From IMG/VR virus record IMGVR_UViG_3300017950_001860, positions 1-64,000 of that record: a stretch of DNA of 64,000 nucleotides, one strand, 5' to 3'. Both the position numbers and the translations under genes were made by a program. Below are positions 1 to 8,346 of the stretch, piece after piece (the first letter of the stretch is position 1; every line of letters begins with the position of its first letter). Source of the DNA: a virus. Under the pieces are notes generated by a model. The model made no database searches, was not told the origin of the DNA, and saw only the letters and a program-made list of their open reading frames with translations.

Positions 1-413
1 AAACAGAAGAGTCTGAATACTTTCCTAATGTAATGAAATGGCTAGAAGACTTTAAAACTAATGAGATATTTGAATCATTTGGTCGTGTTATGTTCTTTCA
101 TTGCGAAGCAGATGGATTGCCGTTTGAACATAGAGATTTAGGCGCCCATAATGGTATATGGCCTAAAGATAGGTACGAGCCACACAATAACGAATTTATA
201 CATATACGTCCAGATACAAGGAATCAGTTTTATATATGGGATCCTGATAAAAAGATGAAACACGGTATAAACACTCGCGCTGCATTCTGGAATGATCAAG
301 ACTGGCACGGTGGTAACAGAGTGATGTCGCCAACTTATGGGTTGCGCATAGACGGTAAGTTTACAGAATCATTTAGAAAACAATTAGGTATAGATCATTT
401 AGATAATTACTAG
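1..413 (+). CDS. 2OG-Fe(II) oxygenase-like protein, 5' truncated by window edge
   Basis: The frame is open from base 3 and runs through the first Met at 33 (the codons before it read TEESEYFPNV), so the gene starts outside the window and only its last 136 residues are seen. The visible part has an H-R-D triad (about residues 43-45), a distal His in a DWHGG motif (about 102) and an Arg in LRID (about 115). That is the HxD...H...R order of iron and 2-oxoglutarate ligands in cupin-fold dioxygenases. The next gene starts one base after its stop, so the two are probably co-transcribed. The substrate is unknown. The family call is inferred from motif order only, but ten other proteins in the window show the same order. 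Confidence 0.6.
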   Translation, partial: TEESEYFPNVMKWLEDFKTNEIFESFGRVMFFHCEADGLPFEHRDLGAHNGIWPKDRYEPHNNEFIHIRPDTRNQFYIWDPDKKMKHGINTRAAFWNDQDWHGGNRVMSPTYGLRIDGKFTESFRKQLGIDHLDNY

Positions 414-414
414 T

Positions 415-2034
415 ATGTATGATATAATATTATTTGGAGATATGCCTGACCTAGAAACTTATTCTAGGGCTAGTGGTTCGCATAGAATTGCTACAGAATT
501 ACGTGAGCATGGTTATTCTGTTCTAGTAATCGACTTTTCAAATTATATAAATTACGACAGGTTTTGTGAAATACTCGATCTTGCAATGAATGAAGATACA
601 TTAGCTGTAGGATTTAGTAGTACATGGTTTCCGTTTATATTACCAGACGGATCATCAAGCCATCGAGAACCAAGTAAGCCATCTATGCGATTTAATCCAA
701 ATAGTGAAAATGAATTAGACAGTTTAAGTATGGAGTTTGCAGGACCAAACGTCGACTTATACTTTAATAAGATAAAAAGTTTATCTCCTAAGTGTAAAAT
801 TATATTAGGCGGAGCTAAGGCGTTTATGTATATTAACATTCCTGGTATAGATAATGTTTTTATCGGACATGCCGAAACGATGATAGTTGATTATATGAAA
901 GATCTTAAAAAAGGCAATGTTGGTTCATATCCTAAAATTATTGACTATGACAAGAAAGGACAATCGCCTAGTTGGGATTTTAGGAGTAGCAGGATAGATT
1001 ACGAACCAGAAGCATTTATACTTCCAAGTGAAACATTGCTTTTAGAAGTAGGACGAGGTTGCAGATTTAATTGTAAATTTTGCAGTTTTCCGCTAATAGG
1101 ACAAAAACGTGTAAGTGATTATTTAAAATTTGAAGAATGTTTATACAATGAACTAATGGATAATTGGAAACGCTTTGGTACTTGGAAGTACACAATAGTA
1201 GATGACACGTTTAATGATAGTACTGAAAAATTACAAATGGTGAAGCGTGTTGTTGATCGTTTACCGTTTAAGCCTGCATTCTGGTGCTACATGAGATTAG
1301 ACATTATAGTTAATAATAGAGATCATATTCAACTTGCAAAAGATATAGGCATAAGAGAAGTCTACTTTGGCATAGAAACACTTAATAGAGAAGCAGGTAA
1401 AGTTATTGGTAAGGGGATGGATCCCAAACGCATTACTGATACGTTAGAAGAGTGTGCTAGGGTATGGGGTCATGATACTTGGATAATGACTGGGATGATC
1501 TGCGGGTTGCCAAAAGATACTGTAGAAGCATTTGAGAATAGTTGTAAGTATTTTGATAGACCTGATAGACCGGTAGGACACATTAACACAACACCCCTAC
1601 GTATAATAAAACATACCGAGTTTACAAAACATAGATTTAACGCTGCATTTGAACTAGAAGCAGAAAAATACGGCTATGAGTTTCCATACGAAGATGTACC
1701 GTGGCGCTGGATTAAAAATGACGGAACTGATATTGATACATTTGAGAAGGCAACTGACCTTGCAGTTAAGTGGCAAAAGCGATTAGACTCTCATATAGAT
1801 TTTAAACGAAATTTCTTTTATATAAGTTGTATAGACAATGATCATTTTGATTTTAATAAACTAATGAGTTTTAAAACTGGACGCGAATATTACGAATACA
1901 TGTCTGGTGTAGACGAACAACAACTTATGAAGGAACAGATTGAAGAAAAATATTTCAAGCCGCTAATTAAATTCTTGCACAAAAAATTAGTATCACTTCC
2001 TACCAGTAAGCGTGAAGATAAATTTTGTTTCTAG
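415..2034 (+). CDS. B12-binding-domain-type radical SAM protein
   Basis: A 539-residue radical SAM enzyme. The [4Fe-4S] cluster motif CxxxCxxC (RGCRFNCKFC) lies at about residues 216-223, followed by a TIM-barrel-like region with a GIETLNREAGKVIGKGM segment. The first 200 residues look like a cobalamin-binding-type Rossmann domain (SHRIATELREHGYSVLVIDF at the start, KIILGG before a short acidic stretch), although no DxHxxG cobalamin-ligand motif is visible. It is clearly related to the three tandem proteins at 17508-21876, sharing the cluster motif with CxFP and the IGKGM segment. Such proteins catalyse radical methylation, ring contraction or other C-H chemistry. The reaction here is unknown. 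Its 3' end overlaps the convergent oxygenase gene by 42 bases. Confidence 0.88.
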   Translation: MYDIILFGDMPDLETYSRASGSHRIATELREHGYSVLVIDFSNYINYDRFCEILDLAMNEDTLAVGFSSTWFPFILPDGSSSHREPSKPSMRFNPNSENELDSLSMEFAGPNVDLYFNKIKSLSPKCKIILGGAKAFMYINIPGIDNVFIGHAETMIVDYMKDLKKGNVGSYPKIIDYDKKGQSPSWDFRSSRIDYEPEAFILPSETLLLEVGRGCRFNCKFCSFPLIGQKRVSDYLKFEECLYNELMDNWKRFGTWKYTIVDDTFNDSTEKLQMVKRVVDRLPFKPAFWCYMRLDIIVNNRDHIQLAKDIGIREVYFGIETLNREAGKVIGKGMDPKRITDTLEECARVWGHDTWIMTGMICGLPKDTVEAFENSCKYFDRPDRPVGHINTTPLRIIKHTEFTKHRFNAAFELEAEKYGYEFPYEDVPWRWIKNDGTDIDTFEKATDLAVKWQKRLDSHIDFKRNFFYISCIDNDHFDFNKLMSFKTGREYYEYMSGVDEQQLMKEQIEEKYFKPLIKFLHKKLVSLPTSKREDKFCF

Positions 2035-2550
2035 TCCTGCATTAAATCCAGCATGCCAATTTTTTATATGCGGAAATTCATATAAATTACCCTGTTTTTC
2101 CATATAAAAGCACTCATCTTCAATTACAAAGCCTACAGCAGGTTGCGGTTTTGAGATAAACATTACAAATCTACGCATATCAACACCTTCGTCTTCCATT
2201 TCTCTATAATAATTATTAAAGATATCTGTGTGCCAAGGTGCACAATATCCAGGATCAACACTACTTATAAAACTTCCTAAATGTTCAACACCTGCTGCTT
2301 CTGCAACTTGTAAAGAAATGCTTTTAGGAAACTGTTGATCAGGATAATAATGTTTAAACCTACATTGTCCGTTACCTAAGTATCCTGCCTTTTCCATTAA
2401 ATTTACTTGATGTATATACTCCTCATGATAATGTTTACCTTCTTCGATGGGCTTTGGCCCGTATTGCTCATGTCCACCGGCTTTAACGCAAGTGTCTATA
2501 AGCGCATCTAGATCTATTCTATCTGCTAAGTTATCGATAAAAAGTTTCAT
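1993..2550 (-). CDS. 2OG-Fe(II) oxygenase-like protein
   Basis: 185 residues from the ATG at 2550. I prefer this start to the in-frame start 21 bases upstream because it forms an ATGA overlap with the upstream gene's stop and has TGGAGA a few bases before it. Iron-ligand candidates are the HxD in APWHTDIFN and the distal His in NWHAGFNAG, with a basic residue after it (ETKFIFTLTGRK) to hold 2-oxoglutarate. It is the second gene of a two-gene minus-strand oxygenase operon (2547-3218 first). Its last 42 bases are antisense to the end of the radical SAM gene 415-2034. The substrate is unknown. Confidence 0.68.
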   Translation of the reverse strand: MKLFIDNLADRIDLDALIDTCVKAGGHEQYGPKPIEEGKHYHEEYIHQVNLMEKAGYLGNGQCRFKHYYPDQQFPKSISLQVAEAAGVEHLGSFISSVDPGYCAPWHTDIFNNYYREMEDEGVDMRRFVMFISKPQPAVGFVIEDECFYMEKQGNLYEFPHIKNWHAGFNAGLETKFIFTLTGRK

Positions 2551-3218
2551 TCTGTCTCCATTCCTAAACAAGTACCTAAGTTATTTTTAATTATAGTAGA
2601 AAGTAGTTGCCCGCACTTGAATACGGGTAATCCATTCTCTAATCTAAAATCGCTTATTTGATATTGTTTATTTGCTTTATTTAAAACAGGACTTAAATTT
2701 TTATCAAATTCGTATCGAACTTCGTCTAAATCTTTTATTAAAGGAACAATTCTTATTGTTTTAGTTTCAGTTATATTAACTTTATTTAATAATTTTCTTA
2801 CGACTAACTGGTGCCTGTATCTATTACCAAAATTAGCTGCTGAGTGTATAACACCTGTATCCATTAAATACCACTTGCCGTCTTTTACACATTTATGCAT
2901 AGTTTCATTACTAATGTCAATTAAATAACAATCTATTCCGCTAAGATTTAGATGCCATCTATCATCAATATCACTATGACCAACATAGTTACTCTTACTT
3001 TCCATTGTAATAATTCTTGCTTCACCGTGTGGTTCTCTAAGCGTACTTAATATCCAATCCCACACTGTTCCTTTGTACTTAGGAGATATTTCCCAAGGAT
3101 CATAGAAAAAATCACCAGTAGGGTTGTTTAATGTATGTTTACCTGTATTAAAATCTGTAGTGTCGAGTGCTTGATCGATAAATTTTGTATCAACACTATA
3201 TTGTGTATCTTTTATCAT
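2547..3218 (-). CDS. Aspartyl/asparaginyl beta-hydroxylase-like 2OG oxygenase
   Basis: 223 residues. The motifs fit the Asp/Asn beta-hydroxylase type of 2OG-Fe(II) oxygenase: H-S-D (YVGHSDID), then a strand with YLIDI, the distal His in VIHSAANFGNRYRH and a following Arg (QLVVRK). The ATG at 3218 is chosen because a perfect TATAAATA box ends five bases before it, placing the predicted transcription start on this codon. The in-frame ATG at 3224 lies inside the box and has only a weak GAGA before it. The partner gene 1993-2550 follows with an ATGA overlap. The first gene of the opposite strand starts 38 bases away. The substrate is unknown. Confidence 0.7.
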   Translation of the reverse strand: MIKDTQYSVDTKFIDQALDTTDFNTGKHTLNNPTGDFFYDPWEISPKYKGTVWDWILSTLREPHGEARIITMESKSNYVGHSDIDDRWHLNLSGIDCYLIDISNETMHKCVKDGKWYLMDTGVIHSAANFGNRYRHQLVVRKLLNKVNITETKTIRIVPLIKDLDEVRYEFDKNLSPVLNKANKQYQISDFRLENGLPVFKCGQLLSTIIKNNLGTCLGMETE

Positions 3219-3223
3219 AAACA

Positions 3224-3231
3224 TATTTATA
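3224..3231 (-). promoter_or_regulatory. T4-type late promoter box TATAAATA
   Basis: A perfect TATAAATA reads leftward, ending five bases before the ATG at 3218. In T4 the box is centred near -10, so transcription would start at or beside the start codon. It faces away from the plus-strand box at 3245-3252. Confidence 0.6.
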
Positions 3232-3244
3232 TGTCTCTAATTTA

Positions 3245-3252
3245 AGTAAATA
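3245..3252 (+). promoter_or_regulatory. Late-promoter-like box AGTAAATA
   Basis: AGTAAATA differs from TATAAATA in its first two bases, as do several other boxes in this window. It ends four bases before the ATG at 3257 and is back to back with the minus-strand box at 3224-3231. Confidence 0.45.
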
Positions 3253-3256
3253 AAAT

Positions 3257-3928
3257 ATGGATGTTAGCAAAAACTGGAAACGTATAGGAATAAGTTTAAG
3301 TGGCGGTGCCGATAGTGCGTTATTATCATATCTTATATTATCACAAACTAATGCAGAAATATACTTTACTACACAAATACGTTGTTGGAAAACTCGACCA
3401 TGGCAAAGGTATATTGCTATCGAAGTTGTGGAATGGTTCCGACAAAGGTTTAAAAATCCTATAGAACATATAGAAAATTTTATTCCTCCAGAAATGGAAG
3501 AACCTAATACAACATTTATTACCGACGAATACGGAGCACTTAAACCTGGAAATAGAATAATATTACGAGCTCATAACGAATGGGTGGCACATACTTATAA
3601 TTTAGATGCATGGTATGCTGCTGTTAACAAAAATCCAGATATAGATATACCCGGCGCACTTCCTGAACGTAACGAAGGAGTTTTACCATTACATATGAAG
3701 CATATGGGGGTTGACATTTTACATCCTTTCGTGTATACTAGTAAAGACTGGATTATAAAACAATACTACGAACATAATATTAAGGACTTACTAAACTTAA
3801 CTAGAAGTTGCGAAGGTGAGTTTGACGAAATAGATTATTTAACATATACACCAGGCCAGTCTGTTCCAATATGTAATGAATGTTTTTGGTGTAAAGAGAG
3901 AGAATGGGCTATTGATCAAATCAAATAG
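3257..3928 (+). CDS. QueC-like PP-loop ATPase
   Basis: 223 residues with an N-terminal PP-loop, SLSGGADSALL (about residues 13-23), the ATP-pyrophosphate-binding signature of N-type ATP pyrophosphatases. The C-terminus has a Cys cluster, TRSCEG followed by CNECFWCKER, which resembles the zinc site (C...CxxCxxC plus Arg) of 7-cyano-7-deazaguanine synthase QueC. QueC turns a carboxylate into a nitrile through adenylation and ammonia. No QueD, QueE or GTP cyclohydrolase is visible in this window, so the substrate may differ. It is the first gene of an operon with two radical SAM proteins and overlaps the next gene. Membership of the PP-loop superfamily is secure, a strict QueC function is not. 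Confidence 0.72.
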   Translation: MDVSKNWKRIGISLSGGADSALLSYLILSQTNAEIYFTTQIRCWKTRPWQRYIAIEVVEWFRQRFKNPIEHIENFIPPEMEEPNTTFITDEYGALKPGNRIILRAHNEWVAHTYNLDAWYAAVNKNPDIDIPGALPERNEGVLPLHMKHMGVDILHPFVYTSKDWIIKQYYEHNIKDLLNLTRSCEGEFDEIDYLTYTPGQSVPICNECFWCKEREWAIDQIK

Positions 3929-5180
3929 TTGTACATTTTGTATGCACCCTTTTACAGGTTTAGCAACACGAGAAGACGGTGCTATAAAAGTGTGCTGCCG
4001 TAGCCAGCCGATCGGTTATATCCAAAACGAATCTTTAGAAGATGCATGGAATAATAAATCCATGCAAGAAGTTCGCCAGCAAGTGTTAAACAACGAACGA
4101 CCTGATGTTTGCAAGCCGTGTTTTGATTTAGAAGATCAGGGTGTAGAGAGCTTACGACAGCGTCATATAGCGGGAGTAATACCCGAAGCACGTATAAACT
4201 TATATCCAGATGCGTTAGATGCACTACAAGACGATTTTACAATGCCGTTTGAACTTCCTACTATGGAAATTAAACTAAACAATCTATGTAATTTAAAATG
4301 TCGAATGTGTAACCCACTTGATTCAACTAGTTGGAAAGACTGGAATGAAGTAAAGCCTTTTTACGAAAAAGAAAACAATATCTTAATTCCAATTATCGAC
4401 AAACTTACTGACACTCCGGGCAAATATATTGGCCCGTTTGATAACTCAGACAACTGGTGGTCATCATTTGAGAAATTACTACCACACTTTAGACGTGTAG
4501 AATTTGCAGGTGGTGAGCCGTTAATGGATCCGTACCACTATAAGATACTAGACAGACTTGCAGAGTATGGAGACAACATTGAACTAAAATATGCTACTAA
4601 CGGCACTACGCTAGGCATAAAAGGCGGACGTACTATACACGACTATTGGCCTAAGTTTCGTAGCATTGCTGTAAATGTAAGCATAGACGGTATACACGAC
4701 ACATATGAATATATTAGAGGTAATGGTGATTTTACAGAAGTTGAAGAAAATGTAAAAGTGTTTAAAAGCTTTCCTAATGTAAATAGAGTAGTAGGTGCGT
4801 TTACTGTACAAGCAAATAATATTATGCAAATTGACAAAGTAATAGATTACTTTTTAAACGAAATGGGCATTGTGTTTTATTCGCATAGAGTAAACTATCC
4901 ACGCCCATTAAGCGCACAAACATTGCCTAATGCATTAAAGGAGAAAGTAATTGAAAACTTACAAACCATACAAGAGACCTTCCGTGATTATCCGATTGTA
5001 CGAGATCATCCTGTGCTTATACCTATTACTGAGAGGCAAGTGGCCGACAACATTAATTTTTTAAAAGCAAGAGATCTAAGTGAGTATTGGCAAGATTGTA
5101 TAAATTTTAATCGTGCTTTAGACAAGACTCGCAATCAAAGTTTTTTAGATTCTAACCCTGAGTTTGCTCCTTATGTATAA
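3912..5180 (+). CDS. Radical SAM protein with N-terminal twitch/SPASM-like Cys domain
   Basis: About 422 residues from a TTG at 3912, eight bases after GAGAGAGA. An ATG at 3876 in the same frame is possible but lacks a ribosome site and would overlap the previous gene by 53 bases. Domain order is unusual: a Cys-rich iron-sulphur-type region comes first (CTFCMHPF, VCCRSQP, VCKPCFDLEDQG), then the radical SAM motif CNLKCRMC and the GGEP motif of the SAM-binding barrel (EFAGGEPLMDP). The same order occurs in 6964-8346 and 42806-44197. Extra clusters usually bind substrate or relay electrons. It lies between the QueC-like gene and another radical SAM gene, both overlapping. The substrate is unknown. 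Confidence 0.85.
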   Translation: MIKSNSCTFCMHPFTGLATREDGAIKVCCRSQPIGYIQNESLEDAWNNKSMQEVRQQVLNNERPDVCKPCFDLEDQGVESLRQRHIAGVIPEARINLYPDALDALQDDFTMPFELPTMEIKLNNLCNLKCRMCNPLDSTSWKDWNEVKPFYEKENNILIPIIDKLTDTPGKYIGPFDNSDNWWSSFEKLLPHFRRVEFAGGEPLMDPYHYKILDRLAEYGDNIELKYATNGTTLGIKGGRTIHDYWPKFRSIAVNVSIDGIHDTYEYIRGNGDFTEVEENVKVFKSFPNVNRVVGAFTVQANNIMQIDKVIDYFLNEMGIVFYSHRVNYPRPLSAQTLPNALKEKVIENLQTIQETFRDYPIVRDHPVLIPITERQVADNINFLKARDLSEYWQDCINFNRALDKTRNQSFLDSNPEFAPYV

Positions 5181-6060
5181 AGTAACTAGTAGGTGGCCGC
5201 ATCAAGACTCTGTTAAAATTGAATGGAACCTCGGAAAGCGTTGTAATTTAGACTGTGCGTATTGTCCTCCTGAGATACACGACATGACATCTCCACACAC
5301 TAATATAGATACATTAAAAAATACAGTTGACATATTAGAAGAATTTGATAAACCTGTGAGAATTAGTTTTACAGGCGGAGAACCAACAGTACATCCTCAC
5401 TTCGAAGAATTAGTTAAACATACAAAATCAAAACTAAGTTGGGTCAATATAACAACTAACGGATTACGAAAACCTGTATGGTATGCAGAAGCACCAGTTG
5501 ATCATTATGTTTTTAGTTTACACTTTGACAACGAAAGTTGGACAAGAGCATTAGGCAACATACTTTGGTTTAATCAGCAGAATACACAGAAGATACCCTT
5601 TCATGTAAATGTAATGGCTCATCATGACCATATGAAAAGAGTAAAAGAAGCAACAGCACGGTTAGTAGGGTATGGTATTCCGTTTGCATTACGTAGAATT
5701 AGATGGACAGAGAAGCATGACTGGTTTGACGATATGCGATATGATGCACAGGACTTAGAATGGCTGTTAAGTGTAAATGCAACTGCAAAACCAAATTGTG
5801 TTGTTGACGAAGAAGAACTAGCACATGCTAATGACATAATTAAAACAAAACGTAATCAATTTGAGGGATGGAAGTGTGCTGCTGGCATTGAAAGTTTAAT
5901 GATAAATTGGGACGGTGAAGTACATAGAGCAACTTGTCGAGTAGGAGGTAGTTTAGGTAACATTTACAACGGTAGTTTTACACGCCCTACCGAGTATATA
6001 GACTGCACACGTAAATTTTGTACTTGTGCTGCTGATATTCCTTTAACAAAATTTAAATAA
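5173..6060 (+). CDS. Radical SAM protein with C-terminal Cys-rich domain
   Basis: About 295 residues from the ATG at 5173, which overlaps the previous stop by eight bases (a TTG at 5164 is an alternative). The cluster motif is KRCNLDCAYCPP near residue 20, followed by SFTGGEPTVHP. The C-terminus carries an auxiliary-cluster region: FEGWKCAAG, then ATCRVGG and CTRKFCTCAADIPLTKFK. The same layout (GWxC, then scattered Cys, then a basic TKF/PKV end) is found in 6053-6967 and 29497-30495, so the three are one subfamily. It overlaps the convergent gene by eight bases. The reaction is unknown. Confidence 0.87.
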   Translation: MYKVTSRWPHQDSVKIEWNLGKRCNLDCAYCPPEIHDMTSPHTNIDTLKNTVDILEEFDKPVRISFTGGEPTVHPHFEELVKHTKSKLSWVNITTNGLRKPVWYAEAPVDHYVFSLHFDNESWTRALGNILWFNQQNTQKIPFHVNVMAHHDHMKRVKEATARLVGYGIPFALRRIRWTEKHDWFDDMRYDAQDLEWLLSVNATAKPNCVVDEEELAHANDIIKTKRNQFEGWKCAAGIESLMINWDGEVHRATCRVGGSLGNIYNGSFTRPTEYIDCTRKFCTCAADIPLTKFK

Positions 6061-6967
6061 ACTTAGTAATATGTGTATCAGGTTGACAATCACAGCAGTC
6101 TAGCGGGCAAATAATAGAGTCTAGTTTATCAAAGTTTACTCCACAACTTCCTTTTATATTAAGTCCTGCGTCGACACTTATCCGTTCAACAGGCATATTA
6201 CAGTTCCAACCTTTAAAATAATTTTGTTTGTTTGCTATATAGGTATTATTATATGCAGGAAAAGATTTGTCATCATAAAATCCTAAACTTTCTACTGTCC
6301 TGTATTCGCTTATATCCTTTTCAAAAAATACAAATCTTTTAGTAGAACGTTTTATGTATTCTAGTTGTTCATTAGTATAACTATCTATATCATGTCCAGG
6401 CGCAGCAACTACTTCTTTGGCTAAAATTTTCCATTGTTCTTTACTATGTTGCATCTTATCAATATAACTAACACAGAGATCCCAACGTTTTGCATCCATA
6501 AGCATCATTGCCGTAACTTCAGTGCCTTTTTGTGTAAGTACGTCTGCAACATTAATAAAATGATCTATATCAACGTCTTCAGAATGACAACTTAAATGTA
6601 CCTTATCTAAATATTTTGCATTATTACTCCACCACTTTAAAGTTCTACTACCATTTGTTACTAGTTGAATTTTTACATTTTCTAATAATGTAATTTGAGA
6701 ACAAAATTGATCAAGTATAGGCCAAAGTGTAGGTTCACCTCCGCCTGCTATAGTAATATTAAATTTATCTTTACCTATCGAAGAATAATCTGCAAATAAC
6801 TTTTTAAATTTGTTTAATACAATATCTAAATTTTTTTCAAATCTATATATGCCATCCTTACTACCCGGAAAGCAATATGAACAATTAAAGTTACAAATAT
6901 CAGTTGGCCAGAATGTGATATCTAATTCGTTGTAAGGTCGTGTTGTTATAATTTTTGTTAACTTCAT
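6053..6967 (-). CDS. Radical SAM protein with C-terminal Cys-rich domain
   Basis: 304 residues. The cluster motif is DICNFNCSYCFPGSKDG near residue 25, with IAGGGEPTLWP as the SAM-site glycine motif. The C-terminal auxiliary-cluster region reads FKGWNC, then GSCGVNF and CPLDCCDCQPDTHITKFI. It is a sister of 5173-6060, which it meets tail to tail with an eight-base overlap, and of 29497-30495. It is the last gene of a three-gene radical SAM operon (8339-9421, 6964-8346, 6053-6967) in which every junction overlaps (ATGA here). The substrate is unknown. Confidence 0.87.
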   Translation of the reverse strand: MKLTKIITTRPYNELDITFWPTDICNFNCSYCFPGSKDGIYRFEKNLDIVLNKFKKLFADYSSIGKDKFNITIAGGGEPTLWPILDQFCSQITLLENVKIQLVTNGSRTLKWWSNNAKYLDKVHLSCHSEDVDIDHFINVADVLTQKGTEVTAMMLMDAKRWDLCVSYIDKMQHSKEQWKILAKEVVAAPGHDIDSYTNEQLEYIKRSTKRFVFFEKDISEYRTVESLGFYDDKSFPAYNNTYIANKQNYFKGWNCNMPVERISVDAGLNIKGSCGVNFDKLDSIICPLDCCDCQPDTHITKFI

Positions 6968-8346
6968 AACAAGTGTGCCAGTTCAGGAAATACAGAAGCG
7001 GCGTTTAGATTTCTTATTTTATCTAATTTAGTTACATATTCTTTAAAACCGCTAAGCCTATAACTATTATCAACCGAATCCATATGTTCTAGTAATGCTT
7101 CCCAGCGTCTCCAACCATAAGGATTAACATTCCAATAATCGTCATCTTGAGTATAGTTATTCCAAAGCCACTCTTTAAAATCTGCAAATCTACGGTGTAC
7201 ATCTTCTTTATCTTCTTTTGGAAGTATTGTAATATTTAAAAATGTAGGTATATGTACCAAGTGCATATTTACTAAACCGCCGCCCATAAGAACTCCACCA
7301 ACTAAACCAACATTCATTTTTTTAAAATTTTGATTAACTTTCCATTTTATAAAATCTGGTAGATGTTTAATGTTAAAAATTTGTACTGCGGTTGCCATAC
7401 TAACATGTATATTATCAGGTGTTGAATCTAATAAATGTAGTGTACGACTTACTTCGTCAAATTTAGTTGGATATCTTATATAATCATCTCGCTGTTCTAT
7501 TGCATCAACACTTACTGCAAACTTTACTTTTCTAAATTTACTCCACAGATCAATAAGTTCATTATCTACTAATAATCCATTAGAGTTATATCTTAGCAAT
7601 ATACTAGATTGATAGCCTTGGCGGATAATTTCTTTAATAAACATTTTATGTTCTTTTATCATTAAAGGCTCGCCGCCTGCAAAATATACTTGTTTTAAAT
7701 TAGGAATTTGTTTATATAACTCTCCCCAAAATGTGTCCTTTTCATGCCACTTATTATTAAATTCTTTTTTCTCCCAGCCCATTTGTTGTTTTACTTCAGG
7801 ATTTTCTAACTGGGGATACAGCAGCTTCCAATCTTGTACCCATTTAGAACTATCGTGCGGACTGCACATTACACATTTAATGTTACAAGTATGACCAAGC
7901 CTTAAATCTAAATATTGCAATTGTTCAGGAACAGTGCCGTCTTCTTCAGTTTGTTTAATAAGATCTGGTATATCTATACCTTCGTCTTTATACCACGTTC
8001 CAGTTTCCCATATACGTTTACTAACAATTCCTTGTTCTTCTTCTTTATAACATCCCATACAACTTGCTGGTTTATTTCCGTTAAGCATATCTAATCTTAC
8101 ATTACGCATATATTGATTGTTCCACGCTTCCATAGGAGTAGTCTTAGCAAAGTTTGCAGGACGACCGTCGTCTCCTTTTATTAAACCAACTTCATGGTCT
8201 TCGCCTGCTCCACTAGCATTTGCTGTACAACATAATCGCATATCACCATTTGGTCGAGTTGCTAAGTGTATCCAAGGAAGAACACAAAACGTATCACTAC
8301 CACTTACTTTTTTAATTTCAGTTTGGTAAGATTTAATTTTATCCAT
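6964..8346 (-). CDS. Radical SAM protein with N-terminal twitch/SPASM-like Cys domain
   Basis: 460 residues. An N-terminal Cys region comes first (TFCVLPWIHLATRPNGDMRL then CC, later ASCMGCYKEEEQG), then the radical SAM motif HTCNIKCVMCSPHDSSKW near residue 155 and YFAGGEPLMIKEH. It is similar throughout to 3912-5180 (CxxPxxGLATR, VCC, CxxCxxxEDQG, NLKCRMCNP, FAGGEPLMDP), so the two are paralogues on opposite strands. The start overlaps the upstream radical SAM gene by eight bases. Such proteins often modify peptides or sugars, but no substrate is visible. Confidence 0.87.
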   Translation of the reverse strand: MDKIKSYQTEIKKVSGSDTFCVLPWIHLATRPNGDMRLCCTANASGAGEDHEVGLIKGDDGRPANFAKTTPMEAWNNQYMRNVRLDMLNGNKPASCMGCYKEEEQGIVSKRIWETGTWYKDEGIDIPDLIKQTEEDGTVPEQLQYLDLRLGHTCNIKCVMCSPHDSSKWVQDWKLLYPQLENPEVKQQMGWEKKEFNNKWHEKDTFWGELYKQIPNLKQVYFAGGEPLMIKEHKMFIKEIIRQGYQSSILLRYNSNGLLVDNELIDLWSKFRKVKFAVSVDAIEQRDDYIRYPTKFDEVSRTLHLLDSTPDNIHVSMATAVQIFNIKHLPDFIKWKVNQNFKKMNVGLVGGVLMGGGLVNMHLVHIPTFLNITILPKEDKEDVHRRFADFKEWLWNNYTQDDDYWNVNPYGWRRWEALLEHMDSVDNSYRLSGFKEYVTKLDKIRNLNAASVFPELAHLL

